Assembly: GCA_910584295.1 (NCBI GenBank)
Contig: CAJTYR010000010.1
Coordinates: 1 to 41,520, forward strand
DNA: 41,520 nucleotides
DNA from: an uncultured Christensenella sp.
GTDB taxonomy: Bacteria; Bacillota; Clostridia; Christensenellales; UBA1242
Reading direction: 5' to 3'
The notes beneath the pieces were generated by a model that had not been told where the DNA came from, did no database searches, and worked only from the letters and a program-made list of their open reading frames with translations. Of this stretch, positions 7,517-14,271 are shown piece after piece; the stretch's first letter is position 1, and the number at the start of each line of letters is the position of its first letter. Both the position numbers and the translations under genes were made by a program.

Positions 7517-7715
7517 TAGCTTTATCAAATTCCTTTTTAAGCTTTTTCAAAATCTCTATTGAAGAATTAACACCATTTATAAAACCTTTTTCAAGTTTTC
7601 TTTCCATCTTCTCTTTCTTTTTATCAAGTATAGTTCTTACCCAAAATGACCTTTTTGCTTTTTTCTTCTCTAATTCTGACAACAATTTATAATAAAACAA
7701 ATTCAATTCTTCCAT
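7470..7715 (-). CDS. Small charged hypothetical protein, 81 aa
   Basis: The protein is very rich in Lys and Glu and probably all-helical (ELEKKKAKRSFWVRTILDKKKEKMERKLEKG). It has a clear GAGGTGAG site before its ATG and overlaps the start of the Zot-like gene by about 45 nt, suggesting translational coupling. I do not recognise a family. Its position next to Zot suggests a morphogenesis accessory, by context only. Confidence 0.65.
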   Translation of the reverse strand: MEELNLFYYKLLSELEKKKAKRSFWVRTILDKKKEKMERKLEKGFINGVNSSIEILKKLKKEFDKANDERELENKERAFIQ

Positions 7716-7736
7716 TTCTCACCTCAACTAAAATAT

Positions 7737-9566
7737 TTATTTTTTATAAAAAACACAAGAATTTCCATTAAATGAAAAATAAGTATTTTCACCATCAGAC
7801 CAAACATATTGACCATAAATACTTGGAGAACCCGACCATTTTTGCTCGGTCCATTGACAAGTATTTTTATTATACAAATACTGAGAACTACCACTAGAGT
7901 AATAAATATTCCCACCAATCGACCAAACACTAACTCCGTTCATATAAATAGGTGCATTAAAATCTTTCTCTTCCCAAGTTAAAGTAGATTTATTAAAAAT
8001 ATAATTATTGCCAGAATTCATATAACAAATATTCTCACCATCAAACCAAATAGAAGAACCATAAAATCTATTAAATACATTCCAAACTTTTACATTCCAA
8101 GTAGAAGTTTCTTTATCTAAAACATATTGAGAACTGTCTAAAGAATAATAAATATTTTCACCATCTGACCATACATTAACACCATTAAAAGATTTTAAAT
8201 TATTCCAATCTTTTTTAATCCAAGTAGAAGTTTCTCTATCCAATACATATTGTGTAGAACCCTCAGAATAATAAATATTTTCACCATCTTTCCAAATGTG
8301 ATTGCCATAGAAAAGTGTCAAACCATTCCAAGTTTTTTTAATCCAAGTAGAAGTTTCCTTATCTAATTCATATTGACTACCATAATTAGAATAATAAACA
8401 TTTTCACCAACTGACCATACATAATCACCACGAAGGCTACTTAAATTAAAACTAACAGCTCTCACATCATATTCAATAACAGTTGTAAAAACAGCATACA
8501 AAGTTACATTTTCAGTAATAGAAAATGATTGAAGATTTTGTATAACATCTAAGCCATTCAATGACCAACCAAGGAAAACATAACCTTCCTTAATAGGACT
8601 TTCAACCATTTGAATGGATTGTCCATCAACAATATATTGAGTTGAAATCATTTCTCCGACACTCTCAAATTCTACTTTATATTTTGGAGTATAGTTTGCA
8701 TAAACTGAAACATCTTCTGTTATTGGCATTGTCAAAATATCAACTTCTGTCTCATGATCCAAAGTCCAATAATTAAAAATATAACTATTAGTTTCTTGTG
8801 GAACTTCAAACTCGGAAATTGTTTTTCCATAACGGACTGCCTTTGCAGAATAAATTTCATCTCCAATATAAAAAGTTACAATATGAGTTTCATTGATTAA
8901 TTCTTCATAACTTTCTAAAAGAGTAGTTAATCTTGTTATTTCATTTTGTAATTGTAAAATTTGGCTTTCATAATTTGCAATTTTTTTATTATTATCTTCA
9001 ATTCGATTTTCCAAAGTTTGCTTATCTAAAAGCAAATTATTTTTCTCGACAAGCATATTATCATATTGAGTTTGCAACTCTGCTTTTTCAGAAGTTAAAG
9101 TTGACTTTTCTTTTTCCAAATCTGATATTTTATTATTAAGTCTTGCCAATTCTGCAATTTGCTCTTCTGTCATAGTTTCAATTTGAGAAAGCAAATCTTC
9201 TTTTTCTGTCTCTAAAATAGACTTTTCAGTTTCTATTTCACTTATCTTATTTACTTTTTCTGTAATTGTTGATTGTAAGCCTTGAATAATTTCTTCTTTC
9301 TCTTGAATTGAAATTTTAAGTGAATTTACCTCTTTTTTATTCAACTCGTTTTCAGCAACAACTACAACATAATTATCATTCAATTTTATATAGTCATTTT
9401 TAGTTTGTGACAATTCTTTGTTCAAGGTGTCAATAGTTTGAATATACTCAATATCACTTTTTAATTGTTTGTTTACTTTATCAAATTTGACACCAAAATA
9501 GATACCAAAGAATGAACCAACAGCCAAACCTAAAATGACTATAACTCCAAAAATTTTTTTAATCAT
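7737..9566 (-). CDS. Membrane-anchored coiled-coil/InlB-like/propeller protein (candidate phage tip protein)
   Basis: The architecture in order is: one transmembrane segment (residues 5-27), a long coiled coil (about 28-225, many Glu/Lys/Leu heptads), two InlB/Listeria-Bacteroides-type repeats (about 228-294 and 295-362, with YIFNYWTLD and GYVFLGWS cores), then six kelch-like repeats (about 375-609). The repeats share W(S/K)DGENIYYS...SQYVLDKETSTW and have a roughly 40-residue period, so a six-bladed beta-propeller is likely. A stalk with a binding head in a coat module suggests host recognition, replacing or extending pIII. Start: ATG after GGAGGG. A secreted host-modifying protein is an alternative. 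Confidence 0.75.
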   Translation of the reverse strand: MIKKIFGVIVILGLAVGSFFGIYFGVKFDKVNKQLKSDIEYIQTIDTLNKELSQTKNDYIKLNDNYVVVVAENELNKKEVNSLKISIQEKEEIIQGLQSTITEKVNKISEIETEKSILETEKEDLLSQIETMTEEQIAELARLNNKISDLEKEKSTLTSEKAELQTQYDNMLVEKNNLLLDKQTLENRIEDNNKKIANYESQILQLQNEITRLTTLLESYEELINETHIVTFYIGDEIYSAKAVRYGKTISEFEVPQETNSYIFNYWTLDHETEVDILTMPITEDVSVYANYTPKYKVEFESVGEMISTQYIVDGQSIQMVESPIKEGYVFLGWSLNGLDVIQNLQSFSITENVTLYAVFTTVIEYDVRAVSFNLSSLRGDYVWSVGENVYYSNYGSQYELDKETSTWIKKTWNGLTLFYGNHIWKDGENIYYSEGSTQYVLDRETSTWIKKDWNNLKSFNGVNVWSDGENIYYSLDSSQYVLDKETSTWNVKVWNVFNRFYGSSIWFDGENICYMNSGNNYIFNKSTLTWEEKDFNAPIYMNGVSVWSIGGNIYYSSGSSQYLYNKNTCQWTEQKWSGSPSIYGQYVWSDGENTYFSFNGNSCVFYKK

Positions 9567-9578
9567 AATAACCCTCCA

Positions 9579-10949
9579 CTAATCAAAAAACAATGAAAAT
9601 GGTGCTGTAAAAAAATACCATAAAACTTTCACAATTAGTTTTAAAAGTTTCCATGCAAAACCAAAAATTTTGCATATAGTAGAAATAAAACCAATAGGAT
9701 TAAGAATTAAAGAAAAAATCAAAATAAAAAAAAATATTGTTCCAAAACCCATTAATAAATAGTGCCACCATTTCAAAGGTATTTTCTTTGAAAAATCAAG
9801 AATTGTATCAGCAGATTGTTTATTATCAACAACACCCAAATTATAAACAATTCCATCACTTTCAAATTTTAATCTAAGGATTGAGACATTTTCAATTTGA
9901 GTTCCATAAATTCGTCTTGTTACAGAAGCATTACCTTTTTCAGTATATTTAGTCTCAACAAAACTTAAAACCCAATCTAAACCCTCAATGTTTGGATTTC
10001 CAACAAACTTTTTATTTTCTTTTTTAAATTCATCAACAGTTTCAATTCTATTCCATTTATATTTTTTCTTAAATAAACCACCAGAAGTTGAAACAACCTC
10101 TTCCCCACGAATTGTTACATTTTGAGAAATTGGAACTACTTGGTCATATTTTCTTCCAGAAACATATTTGTCATAATCTTCTTCAATTGCAGCCTCAACA
10201 AGAGCATTACTTAAATATGTTCTATATGTATAATAAATATCTGCTTCAACCAAGTTGTCTATCTTATAATCTGTTGAAAATGCAACAAACCAACGGTCAC
10301 TACCTTTATTTACATAATACCAATCATTTTCATATCTCTTAAAACCGCACCATTTACCAGTAATAGTAACTACATTTGTTTCAGTGCAATTATAATAAAC
10401 ATCACCATTTAAAGTGCAAGTTGTCCATAATTTAGCAACTGGGAATGAAACCTCTTCAATGATATTATCATTACCAGATGGCGCATCTATATTTTCATCC
10501 CATTTTCTAAAAATTTCTGATATATCATAATATCTAACAACATCTTTTTTTAACTCAAAATTTTTCACTTTATATTTTTGAAAAACACCATTTGAGTTTA
10601 AAAATTGTAAATCATACAAATTAAAATTTGAATTAACATTCAAAGTTGTAGATATACTTATACATGTTGCTTTAAAATCTTTTGAAACAGCAGGGGAATA
10701 AACATAAATAAACAACTCATTATTTACACTTTCAGCAATCTGAATAACTTTCAATGAATAATCATCCTCAATAATAGGAAAATCTTCAATATTAAAATTT
10801 TCAGCCTTTTGCAAATCCTCAAGGACATTTGAGTAAACTGTTGTCTCAGCTCTTACTTGCCCCAAATTTAAACCGAACAAGAACGAAAAAAGGAATACAA
10901 CAAATAAACCACAAACAACAAATTTACTTTTCTTATTTACTTTTATCAT
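9579..10949 (-). CDS. pIII-like envelope protein: signal peptide, large ectodomain, C-terminal TM
   Basis: The N-terminus is a classic Sec signal peptide (basic start, hydrophobic core VVCGLFVVFLFSFLFGL, likely cleavage after QVRA near residue 34). About 350 residues of ectodomain follow with Trp/Tyr-rich beta-like segments. The C-terminal 60 residues hold one or two membrane spans (WWHYLLMGFGTIFFFILIFS and the hydrophobic end). This layout matches filamentous-phage adsorption/cap protein pIII, and the gene lies right after a terminator behind the small coat-like gene, as gene III does in Ff phages. Sequence similarity to known pIII was not evident to me, so the role rests on architecture and order. 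ATG has GAGGTGAAAT upstream. Confidence 0.7.
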   Translation of the reverse strand: MIKVNKKSKFVVCGLFVVFLFSFLFGLNLGQVRAETTVYSNVLEDLQKAENFNIEDFPIIEDDYSLKVIQIAESVNNELFIYVYSPAVSKDFKATCISISTTLNVNSNFNLYDLQFLNSNGVFQKYKVKNFELKKDVVRYYDISEIFRKWDENIDAPSGNDNIIEEVSFPVAKLWTTCTLNGDVYYNCTETNVVTITGKWCGFKRYENDWYYVNKGSDRWFVAFSTDYKIDNLVEADIYYTYRTYLSNALVEAAIEEDYDKYVSGRKYDQVVPISQNVTIRGEEVVSTSGGLFKKKYKWNRIETVDEFKKENKKFVGNPNIEGLDWVLSFVETKYTEKGNASVTRRIYGTQIENVSILRLKFESDGIVYNLGVVDNKQSADTILDFSKKIPLKWWHYLLMGFGTIFFFILIFSLILNPIGFISTICKIFGFAWKLLKLIVKVLWYFFTAPFSLFFD

Positions 10950-10968
10950 ATTTCACCTCTTAAGTTTT

Positions 10969-11002
10969 AAAAAGGGCCAACAAAACAATGTCAGCCCTTT
11001 TT
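10969..11002 (-). terminator. Terminator between coat-like and pIII-like genes
   Basis: A perfect 9-bp stem AAAAAGGGC/GCCCTTTTT has A and T runs on either side, so it can act on the minus strand. Ff phages carry a terminator at the same place, between genes VIII and III, to make coat mRNA abundant. Confidence 0.85.
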
Positions 11003-11004
11003 CC

Positions 11005-11211
11005 TTAAATTTTCAAAATTTTAATAAAATTTGACAAAGTTTCTACAGTTTCAACTGGAGTTGTAGTTTGTGGTTTATTACCAGCCCAAGCCTTAAACAT
11101 CTGAATAATATCTGCATAACCCAAACAAGGAGCAAGTATCAAAAATACAACCGCAGTCAAAACAAGAAACCCTAAAATAGAGAACAAAATAATTCGACCT
11201 GTTTTTGTCAT
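11005..11211 (-). CDS. Small membrane protein, candidate major coat protein (68 aa)
   Basis: One strong hydrophobic segment lies at residues 7-29 (IILFSILGFLVLTAVVFLIL), followed by a polar tail ending KILKI. The position just upstream of a strong terminator and the pIII-like gene is that of gene VIII. The charge layout is not classic: in known major coats the membrane span follows an acidic helix, whereas here it is N-terminal and could be a signal peptide cleaved at GYA. The call is therefore positional. A GAGGTGAAAT site precedes the ATG, the same as before the pIII-like gene. Confidence 0.55.
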   Translation of the reverse strand: MTKTGRIILFSILGFLVLTAVVFLILAPCLGYADIIQMFKAWAGNKPQTTTPVETVETLSNFIKILKI

Positions 11212-11226
11212 ATTTCACCTCATCAT

Positions 11227-11514
11227 TTATTTTTTATTTTCGACTTTTATCAAATTCAACAATTTATAACTTTCTTGACCATTAAAAGTGCTAATGTCAA
11301 GTTTTACAATTACAGGCTCAAATCTTCTGAAATCTGAAAAATCAAAAGGACCTGTATATGTATCACCAGAAATGTAAGGTTTTACTACCTTTCCTGAAAG
11401 TTGATAATCATTTGTTTCATCTGTCAACAAACCAATATCTGTCAATCCTTTACTTCCATCTTTCTTTTCATAAACTCTTACTGTAACCAATTTTGCTTTA
11501 ACTTCAACTACCAT
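11227..11514 (-). CDS. Small protein, candidate ssDNA-binding protein (95 aa)
   Basis: The protein is short, soluble and beta-rich (VVEVKAKLVTVRVYEKKDG at the N-terminus, EPVIVKLDISTF later), consistent with an OB-like fold. Filamentous phages encode a small ssDNA-binding protein (gpV) just before the coat genes, and this gene lies exactly there, 15 nt upstream of the small membrane protein. No family motif is decisive. The ATG is preceded by AAGGT. Confidence 0.5.
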   Translation of the reverse strand: MVVEVKAKLVTVRVYEKKDGSKGLTDIGLLTDETNDYQLSGKVVKPYISGDTYTGPFDFSDFRRFEPVIVKLDISTFNGQESYKLLNLIKVENKK

Positions 11515-11550
11515 TTTCTTATACCTTATTTAACCTTTTAACATAATTTT

Positions 11551-11600
11551 CTTCAATAAGCTTAAAGCACTTATTTTGTGCAAGGACACTTTACCTTGAC
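11551..11600. other. Hairpin cluster upstream of the coat module
   Basis: Two adjacent stems, GCAC/GTGC (11567-11570, 11578-11581) and CAAGG/CCTTG (11581-11585, 11594-11598), lie in the gap between early and coat genes. Outer AAAGCA/TGCTTT could enclose them. They may be a mRNA structure, a packaging signal or a complementary-strand origin. I see no coding sequence in 11515-11706. Confidence 0.35.
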
Positions 11601-11630
11601 TTCTGCTTTTATTAAATTGTGAAAAATGTA

Positions 11631-11659
11631 TTGACATTTCAAACTTTAAAGAATATAAT
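11631..11659 (+). promoter_or_regulatory. Consensus promoter of antisense small RNA
   Basis: Exact TTGACA (11631-11636) and exact TATAAT (11654-11659) have 17-bp spacing. It points rightward, against all neighbouring genes, and no gene follows it. Confidence 0.8.
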
Positions 11660-11665
11660 AAATAC

Positions 11666-11718
11666 ATAGATGGTCGCCGTGGAGTTTAAAGACTACCGCA
11701 CAATGACTATCTTTTTTT
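11666..11718 (+). ncRNA. Small structured antisense RNA of the element (about 53 nt)
   Basis: A consensus promoter ends 6 nt before 11666, and the transcript would end in TTTTTTT at 11712-11718. Nearly the entire RNA folds: outer stem AGATGGTC/GACTATCT (11668-11675 with 11705-11712, one G-U), inner stem GTGGAGTT/GACT-CCGC (11679-11686 with 11691-11699, one bulged A). It is opposite the junction between early genes and the coat module, and its end overlaps the stop codon of the 114-aa gene. I infer an antisense regulator, perhaps of read-through into coat genes or of copy number. Confidence 0.65.
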
Positions 11719-12052
11719 ATGCTTATTTACATAATCGATTATGTATTTTTTATCTTTTTTTGAAAGGTTATAATTATCTAAAATTGCACCAAAATTATTT
11801 TTATTATCATATCGAACTTCCTTACGAAGATAAGCAGGGCGCTTATCATTTTTTTTAGGGTTTTGTGATAATGGTATATTTCTATGATGACCTTTCTTTT
11901 GAGCCTCTGTTAAACCCATAAAACCAAAATCATTGCCGACATCATCTACAATCAATTTCGGGTGTTTAACTTTTTTAAAATTACTACCTTCTTTCTTTTT
12001 ATATCTACGAAATGTAAATAAACTATTTTAATTCTTCATTTGTCAACTCCAT
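11707..12052 (-). pseudogene. Frameshifted small gene, 114 aa if repaired
   Basis: The ATG at 12052 overlaps the previous stop (TAATG), but the frame stops after 9 codons (MELTNEELK). Dropping one base from the A4 run at 12026-12029 joins it to the frame reading SLFTFRRYKKK...HPKLIVDD...GLTEAQKKGHHRNIPLSQNPKK...RPAYLRKEVRYD... to the stop at 11707. The continuous, well-formed downstream sequence and translational coupling show one gene interrupted by a 1-nt shift. The family is a small basic protein that I have no function for. The cause could be decay, slippage or a sequence error. Confidence 0.6.
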
Positions 12053-12159
12053 TAATAGACATATCTTGTTTTTTGTTTTCTTGACCTCTGTGAATTTCTT
12101 GCACCTTTCCTACAGCCAGCAACATAAAGCTCTTTTTCTCTTTTTGTGAGTCTTGGCAT
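12052..12159 (-). CDS. Very small basic protein, 35 aa
   Basis: The product MPRLTKREKELYVAGCRKGA... is strongly basic (10 or more Arg/Lys) and starts at an ATG with GGAG 8 nt upstream. Its stop overlaps the next ATG (TAATG), as in coupled phage operons. It could bind nucleic acid; function is unknown. Confidence 0.55.
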   Translation of the reverse strand: MPRLTKREKELYVAGCRKGARNSQRSRKQKTRYVY

Positions 12160-12217
12160 TTTAAAAACTCCATATAAATTTTTTACGATTAGCAGTCGAC
12201 TTTTACCCAAGCATAAA

Positions 12218-12343
12218 TGGTCAAGGGTTAGGATTTGCACCTAACATGTCTTTCAGACAAACCTAGTGAAGCAAACTAAAAGGAGGAGAAATCAACTTCA
12301 ACCTTAAAAGTGGTTTTCTGTCTACCTATTCCAGCACCAATGA
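12218..12343 (-). ncRNA. tRNA-Leu-like sequence in the element
   Basis: On the minus strand, right after the stop of the 70-aa gene, GTGCTGGAATAGGTAGACAG (12337-12318) looks like the 5' part and D-arm of tRNA-Leu. Downstream, TTAGG-TGCAAAT-CCTAA (12244-12228) looks like a T-arm, followed by 7 nt and CCA (12220-12218). The ends pair imperfectly. Between the arms are about 40 nt more than a normal long-variable-arm tRNA would hold, including TGTCT/AGACA, and no clean anticodon arm is obvious. It may be a decayed tRNA, a tRNA with an insertion or a tRNA-mimic. Confidence in a functional tRNA is low. Confidence 0.35.
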
Positions 12344-12346
12344 CCT

Positions 12347-12559
12347 TTAAACAAGCTTTATATTTGCTTGTAAACAATATCTGTTAAATGCACTCAAACT
12401 CTCATATTGTTTTTTGTCATAACCAAACAAACGACAAAATGAATTATAAAACCCATATTCCCATTCAATCCGCTTTTGCCTTTGCTCTCTTAATTGCCTT
12501 TTCTTTTCTTCATTATGAATACTATCAAGCAATGTTTTAAAATCTATATCAATAACCAT
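12347..12559 (-). CDS. Small hypothetical protein, 70 aa
   Basis: The ATG at 12559 has GAGAGGTG upstream; an in-frame TTG at 12574 overlaps that site and is less likely. The protein is charged at first (EEKKRQLREQRQKRIEWEYG) and then aromatic (FYNSFCRLFGYDKKQYES). It follows the 268-aa gene by 11 nt. Not recognised. Confidence 0.6.
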   Translation of the reverse strand: MVIDIDFKTLLDSIHNEEKKRQLREQRQKRIEWEYGFYNSFCRLFGYDKKQYESLSAFNRYCLQANIKLV

Positions 12560-12570
12560 TTCAACACCTC

Positions 12571-13377
12571 TCAATTAAACAAATAAACTCTTTTGTCTGG
12601 CACAGCTTTCATTTTTGAAAAAATATCATTAAAAGACATTTCATAACCAACACTCAAAGAACCTGCATCATTCAATTTCAAAAAATGATGATTTTCATAA
12701 TCGCCACCACTATAAGATTTGTAATAACCCAAAACAGCAACCAAGACTATATCTCCAATCTTGCAACGATAATATTTCAATCTCAATCTAGGTTCTTCAA
12801 ACCATAAACCCCAAGTTTTATAATTGTCTAAAAAATCCTTACGAGCAGTATCATTTTTAAGAACAACATAATTTTCTTCTTCAAGGAGAATAGATTCTTC
12901 TTGAACTTCTTCTGTCGTTTCATCAACAACATCAAAACTTTTCAAAAACTCTCTAATCTCTTTAACAGTCATATCTGCTGAAAGTTGTCCGCTATTGATA
13001 AACTCAACAAGCTTATCAACACACAATGGAAGCAACTCAAAAAGTTTACTTGGAGAGAATGAAACGAACGGCTCTTTCAATTTTGAGCCGACATCGTCCA
13101 ATATCATAAACTTTTGATAACAAGAACAATATCTATTGACTTGTTTATTTGTAAAACCAAGCATTTTAAAAAGCTCTTTTCCGTTGTAGTAATCTGCACC
13201 ATATTTTGCTTTAACCAAGCAATCAGGATTATCAACAAACCAAGATCTGATTTTATCAACCGTATAACACAACTCTGCAAAATCTTGCTGTTGATTGTTA
13301 TGTAATTTATTTAACTTTTCAATAAGTTGATTTATTTCAACTTCTTCAAATTCTAACTTAACTTTTTCTAGTTCCAT
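12571..13377 (-). CDS. Early-region protein, possible DNA-binding regulator (268 aa)
   Basis: The first half is helical, with a FKMLGFTNKQVNRYCSCYQKF segment that could be helix-turn-helix-like, then SFSPSKLFELLPL...LSADMTVKEIREFLKS, a phrase I associate with phage and plasmid early proteins of low-GC bacteria. The second half (YRCKIGDIVLVAVLGYYKSYSGGDYENHHFLKL) looks beta-rich. The ATG at 13377 follows GGTGGGG; the GTG at 13386 is less likely. I infer a replication or regulation role from context; this is not demonstrated. Confidence 0.65.
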   Translation of the reverse strand: MELEKVKLEFEEVEINQLIEKLNKLHNNQQQDFAELCYTVDKIRSWFVDNPDCLVKAKYGADYYNGKELFKMLGFTNKQVNRYCSCYQKFMILDDVGSKLKEPFVSFSPSKLFELLPLCVDKLVEFINSGQLSADMTVKEIREFLKSFDVVDETTEEVQEESILLEEENYVVLKNDTARKDFLDNYKTWGLWFEEPRLRLKYYRCKIGDIVLVAVLGYYKSYSGGDYENHHFLKLNDAGSLSVGYEMSFNDIFSKMKAVPDKRVYLFN

Positions 13378-13537
13378 TTTCCCCACCTTTTAATCTTGAA
13401 ACTTCATCTTTCAAAAACTCATTTTCACTTTTTAATTCTTCAACTTCTGATTTGCTAGGCAATTTCCAAATAAGCACATTACTAACAATTTCAAAAAACA
13501 GAAGAAACACAAACAAAATAATTTCAGTTGTTGTAAT
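13358..13537 (-). CDS. Small TM/coiled-coil protein with a non-ATG start (about 59 aa)
   Basis: An open frame reads TTTEIILFVFLLFFEIVSN then VLIWKLPSKSEVEELKSENE and a short leucine-zipper-like tail. It is one membrane span followed by a coiled coil. There is no ATG or GTG at the beginning: an AGGGAG site lies 8 nt before an ATT (13537), and a TTG occurs 7 codons later. The reading frame overlaps the start of the 268-aa gene by 20 nt. Structured amino acid composition argues it is real; the start codon is uncertain. Confidence 0.45.
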   Translation of the reverse strand: MTTTEIILFVFLLFFEIVSNVLIWKLPSKSEVEELKSENEFLKDEVSRLKGGENGTRKS

Positions 13538-13553
13538 TCTTTAATCTCCCTTT

Positions 13554-13742
13554 TTAATAATCAATGTTTTCAAGTTCAGACAAAGCATTTTCTAAACCTT
13601 CCAAGATTTCAGATGATTACTCAGCCCTTTCAGAACTTTGCAGATTTTCTGGAATGTTGTCATAATATTCTTGCTCTTCATCTAAAATCTCTTGAAGAAC
13701 TTCCTTTACCTGCTGAATCCTTAAAAATCTCTTCTTATTCAT
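13554..13742 (-). pseudogene. First early gene, 62 aa with an in-frame stop at codon 42
   Basis: The ATG at 13742 follows a GGGGGG-rich site. The frame reads MNKKRFLRIQQVKEVLQEIL...YYDNIPENLQSSERAE, then TAA (13617-13619), then SSEILEGLENALSELENIDY and TAA. The whole matches in style a common small phage/mobile-element protein (acidic helical, DN-PENLQ motif) that continues through an A/L/E-rich second helix, so the internal TAA truncates it. The 41-aa product could still be made. It is the first gene after the leftward early promoter. Confidence 0.6.
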
Positions 13743-13761
13743 ATCTTCCCCCCTTTTAAAT

Positions 13762-13780
13762 TTAAACGATTTTCGTTTAA
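13762..13780. promoter_or_regulatory. Operator-like dyad TTAAACGA-TTT-TCGTTTAA
   Basis: A perfect 8-bp inverted repeat with a 3-bp spacer lies between the leftward early promoter and its first gene. A weaker half-site-like match (TTTAAACC) lies at about 13824-13831 by the repressor promoter. It is the natural binding site for the XRE repressor encoded at 13912. Confidence 0.65.
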
Positions 13781-13789
13781 CTTAATAAG

Positions 13790-13819
13790 AATATATACCA
13801 TTTTTGTTTATAAAGTCAA
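13790..13819 (-). promoter_or_regulatory. Leftward early promoter
   Basis: Minus-strand TTGACT (13819-13814) is followed after 18 bp by TATATT (13795-13790), or after 16 bp by TATATA. It faces the early/coat operon and is divergent from the repressor promoter. Confidence 0.6.
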
Positions 13820-13866
13820 GCATTTTAAACCATTTTTCACTAAAATATTATTTTTTTTTCTAAATA

Positions 13867-13895
13867 TTGAAAAAAAAATACAGAAAAGTTATGAT
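13867..13895 (+). promoter_or_regulatory. Repressor promoter
   Basis: TTGAAA (13867-13872) and TATGAT (13890-13895) have 17-bp spacing. Transcription would start near 13902, at the AGGGGG site of the repressor gene. Confidence 0.6.
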
Positions 13896-13911
13896 ATTAA
13901 AGGGGGAAATT

Positions 13912-14271
13912 ATGAAAATAAAAATATTAAGACAACAAAAAAATCTATCTCAAACAGAATTAGCCAAAAATATAGGTGTTTCACAAAAATGTATTTCAGA
14001 TTATGAAATGAAAAAAACTGAACCAGATGCCAGCACACTTATAAAACTTGCTGAATTTTTTCAAACAACCACAGATAACATACTTGAACATGAAGTGCCA
14101 TATCTTCTTGACAAAAGCACATTAACATCAGAGCAAAGAGAAATAATTGAAATAGTGCCAAAAATGAATTATGAAGAATGTAAGTTAATGCTTGCTTATC
14201 TTGCTGGCATTCGAAAAGGTATTGAAGAAAGAAACTCAAAATTTAACTTTAAGGAAAACAAATATGAATAA
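13912..14271 (+). CDS. XRE-family helix-turn-helix repressor (119 aa)
   Basis: The N-terminal HTH_3 domain is unmistakable: LRQQKNLSQTELAKNIGVSQKCISDYEMKKTEPDASTLIKLAEFF (residues 5-49), as in phage cI-type and Cro-type regulators. The C-terminal half is a short helical region that may dimerise. The ATG at 13912 has AGGGGGA 6-8 nt upstream. It is divergent from the early operon with a dyad operator between, so it is probably the lysogeny or copy-number repressor. Its stop overlaps the next ATG. Confidence 0.9.
   Translation: MKIKILRQQKNLSQTELAKNIGVSQKCISDYEMKKTEPDASTLIKLAEFFQTTTDNILEHEVPYLLDKSTLTSEQREIIEIVPKMNYEECKLMLAYLAGIRKGIEERNSKFNFKENKYE

Noticed and set aside
11521..11556. Leftward coat promoter (TTGAAG, 17 bp, TTAAAT)
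   Set aside because: Its predicted start would fall after the ribosome site of the first coat-module gene, so it is unlikely to serve it; read-through from the early promoter or another start is more plausible.
11670..11858. 62-codon rightward ORF after the consensus promoter at 11631
   Set aside because: The predicted transcript terminates at 11718, and the ORF is antisense to the frameshifted gene; the RNA itself is the likelier product.
13745..13752. C6 run as a fourth switch tract
   Set aside because: It is shorter and is simply the G-rich ribosome binding site of the leftward early gene.
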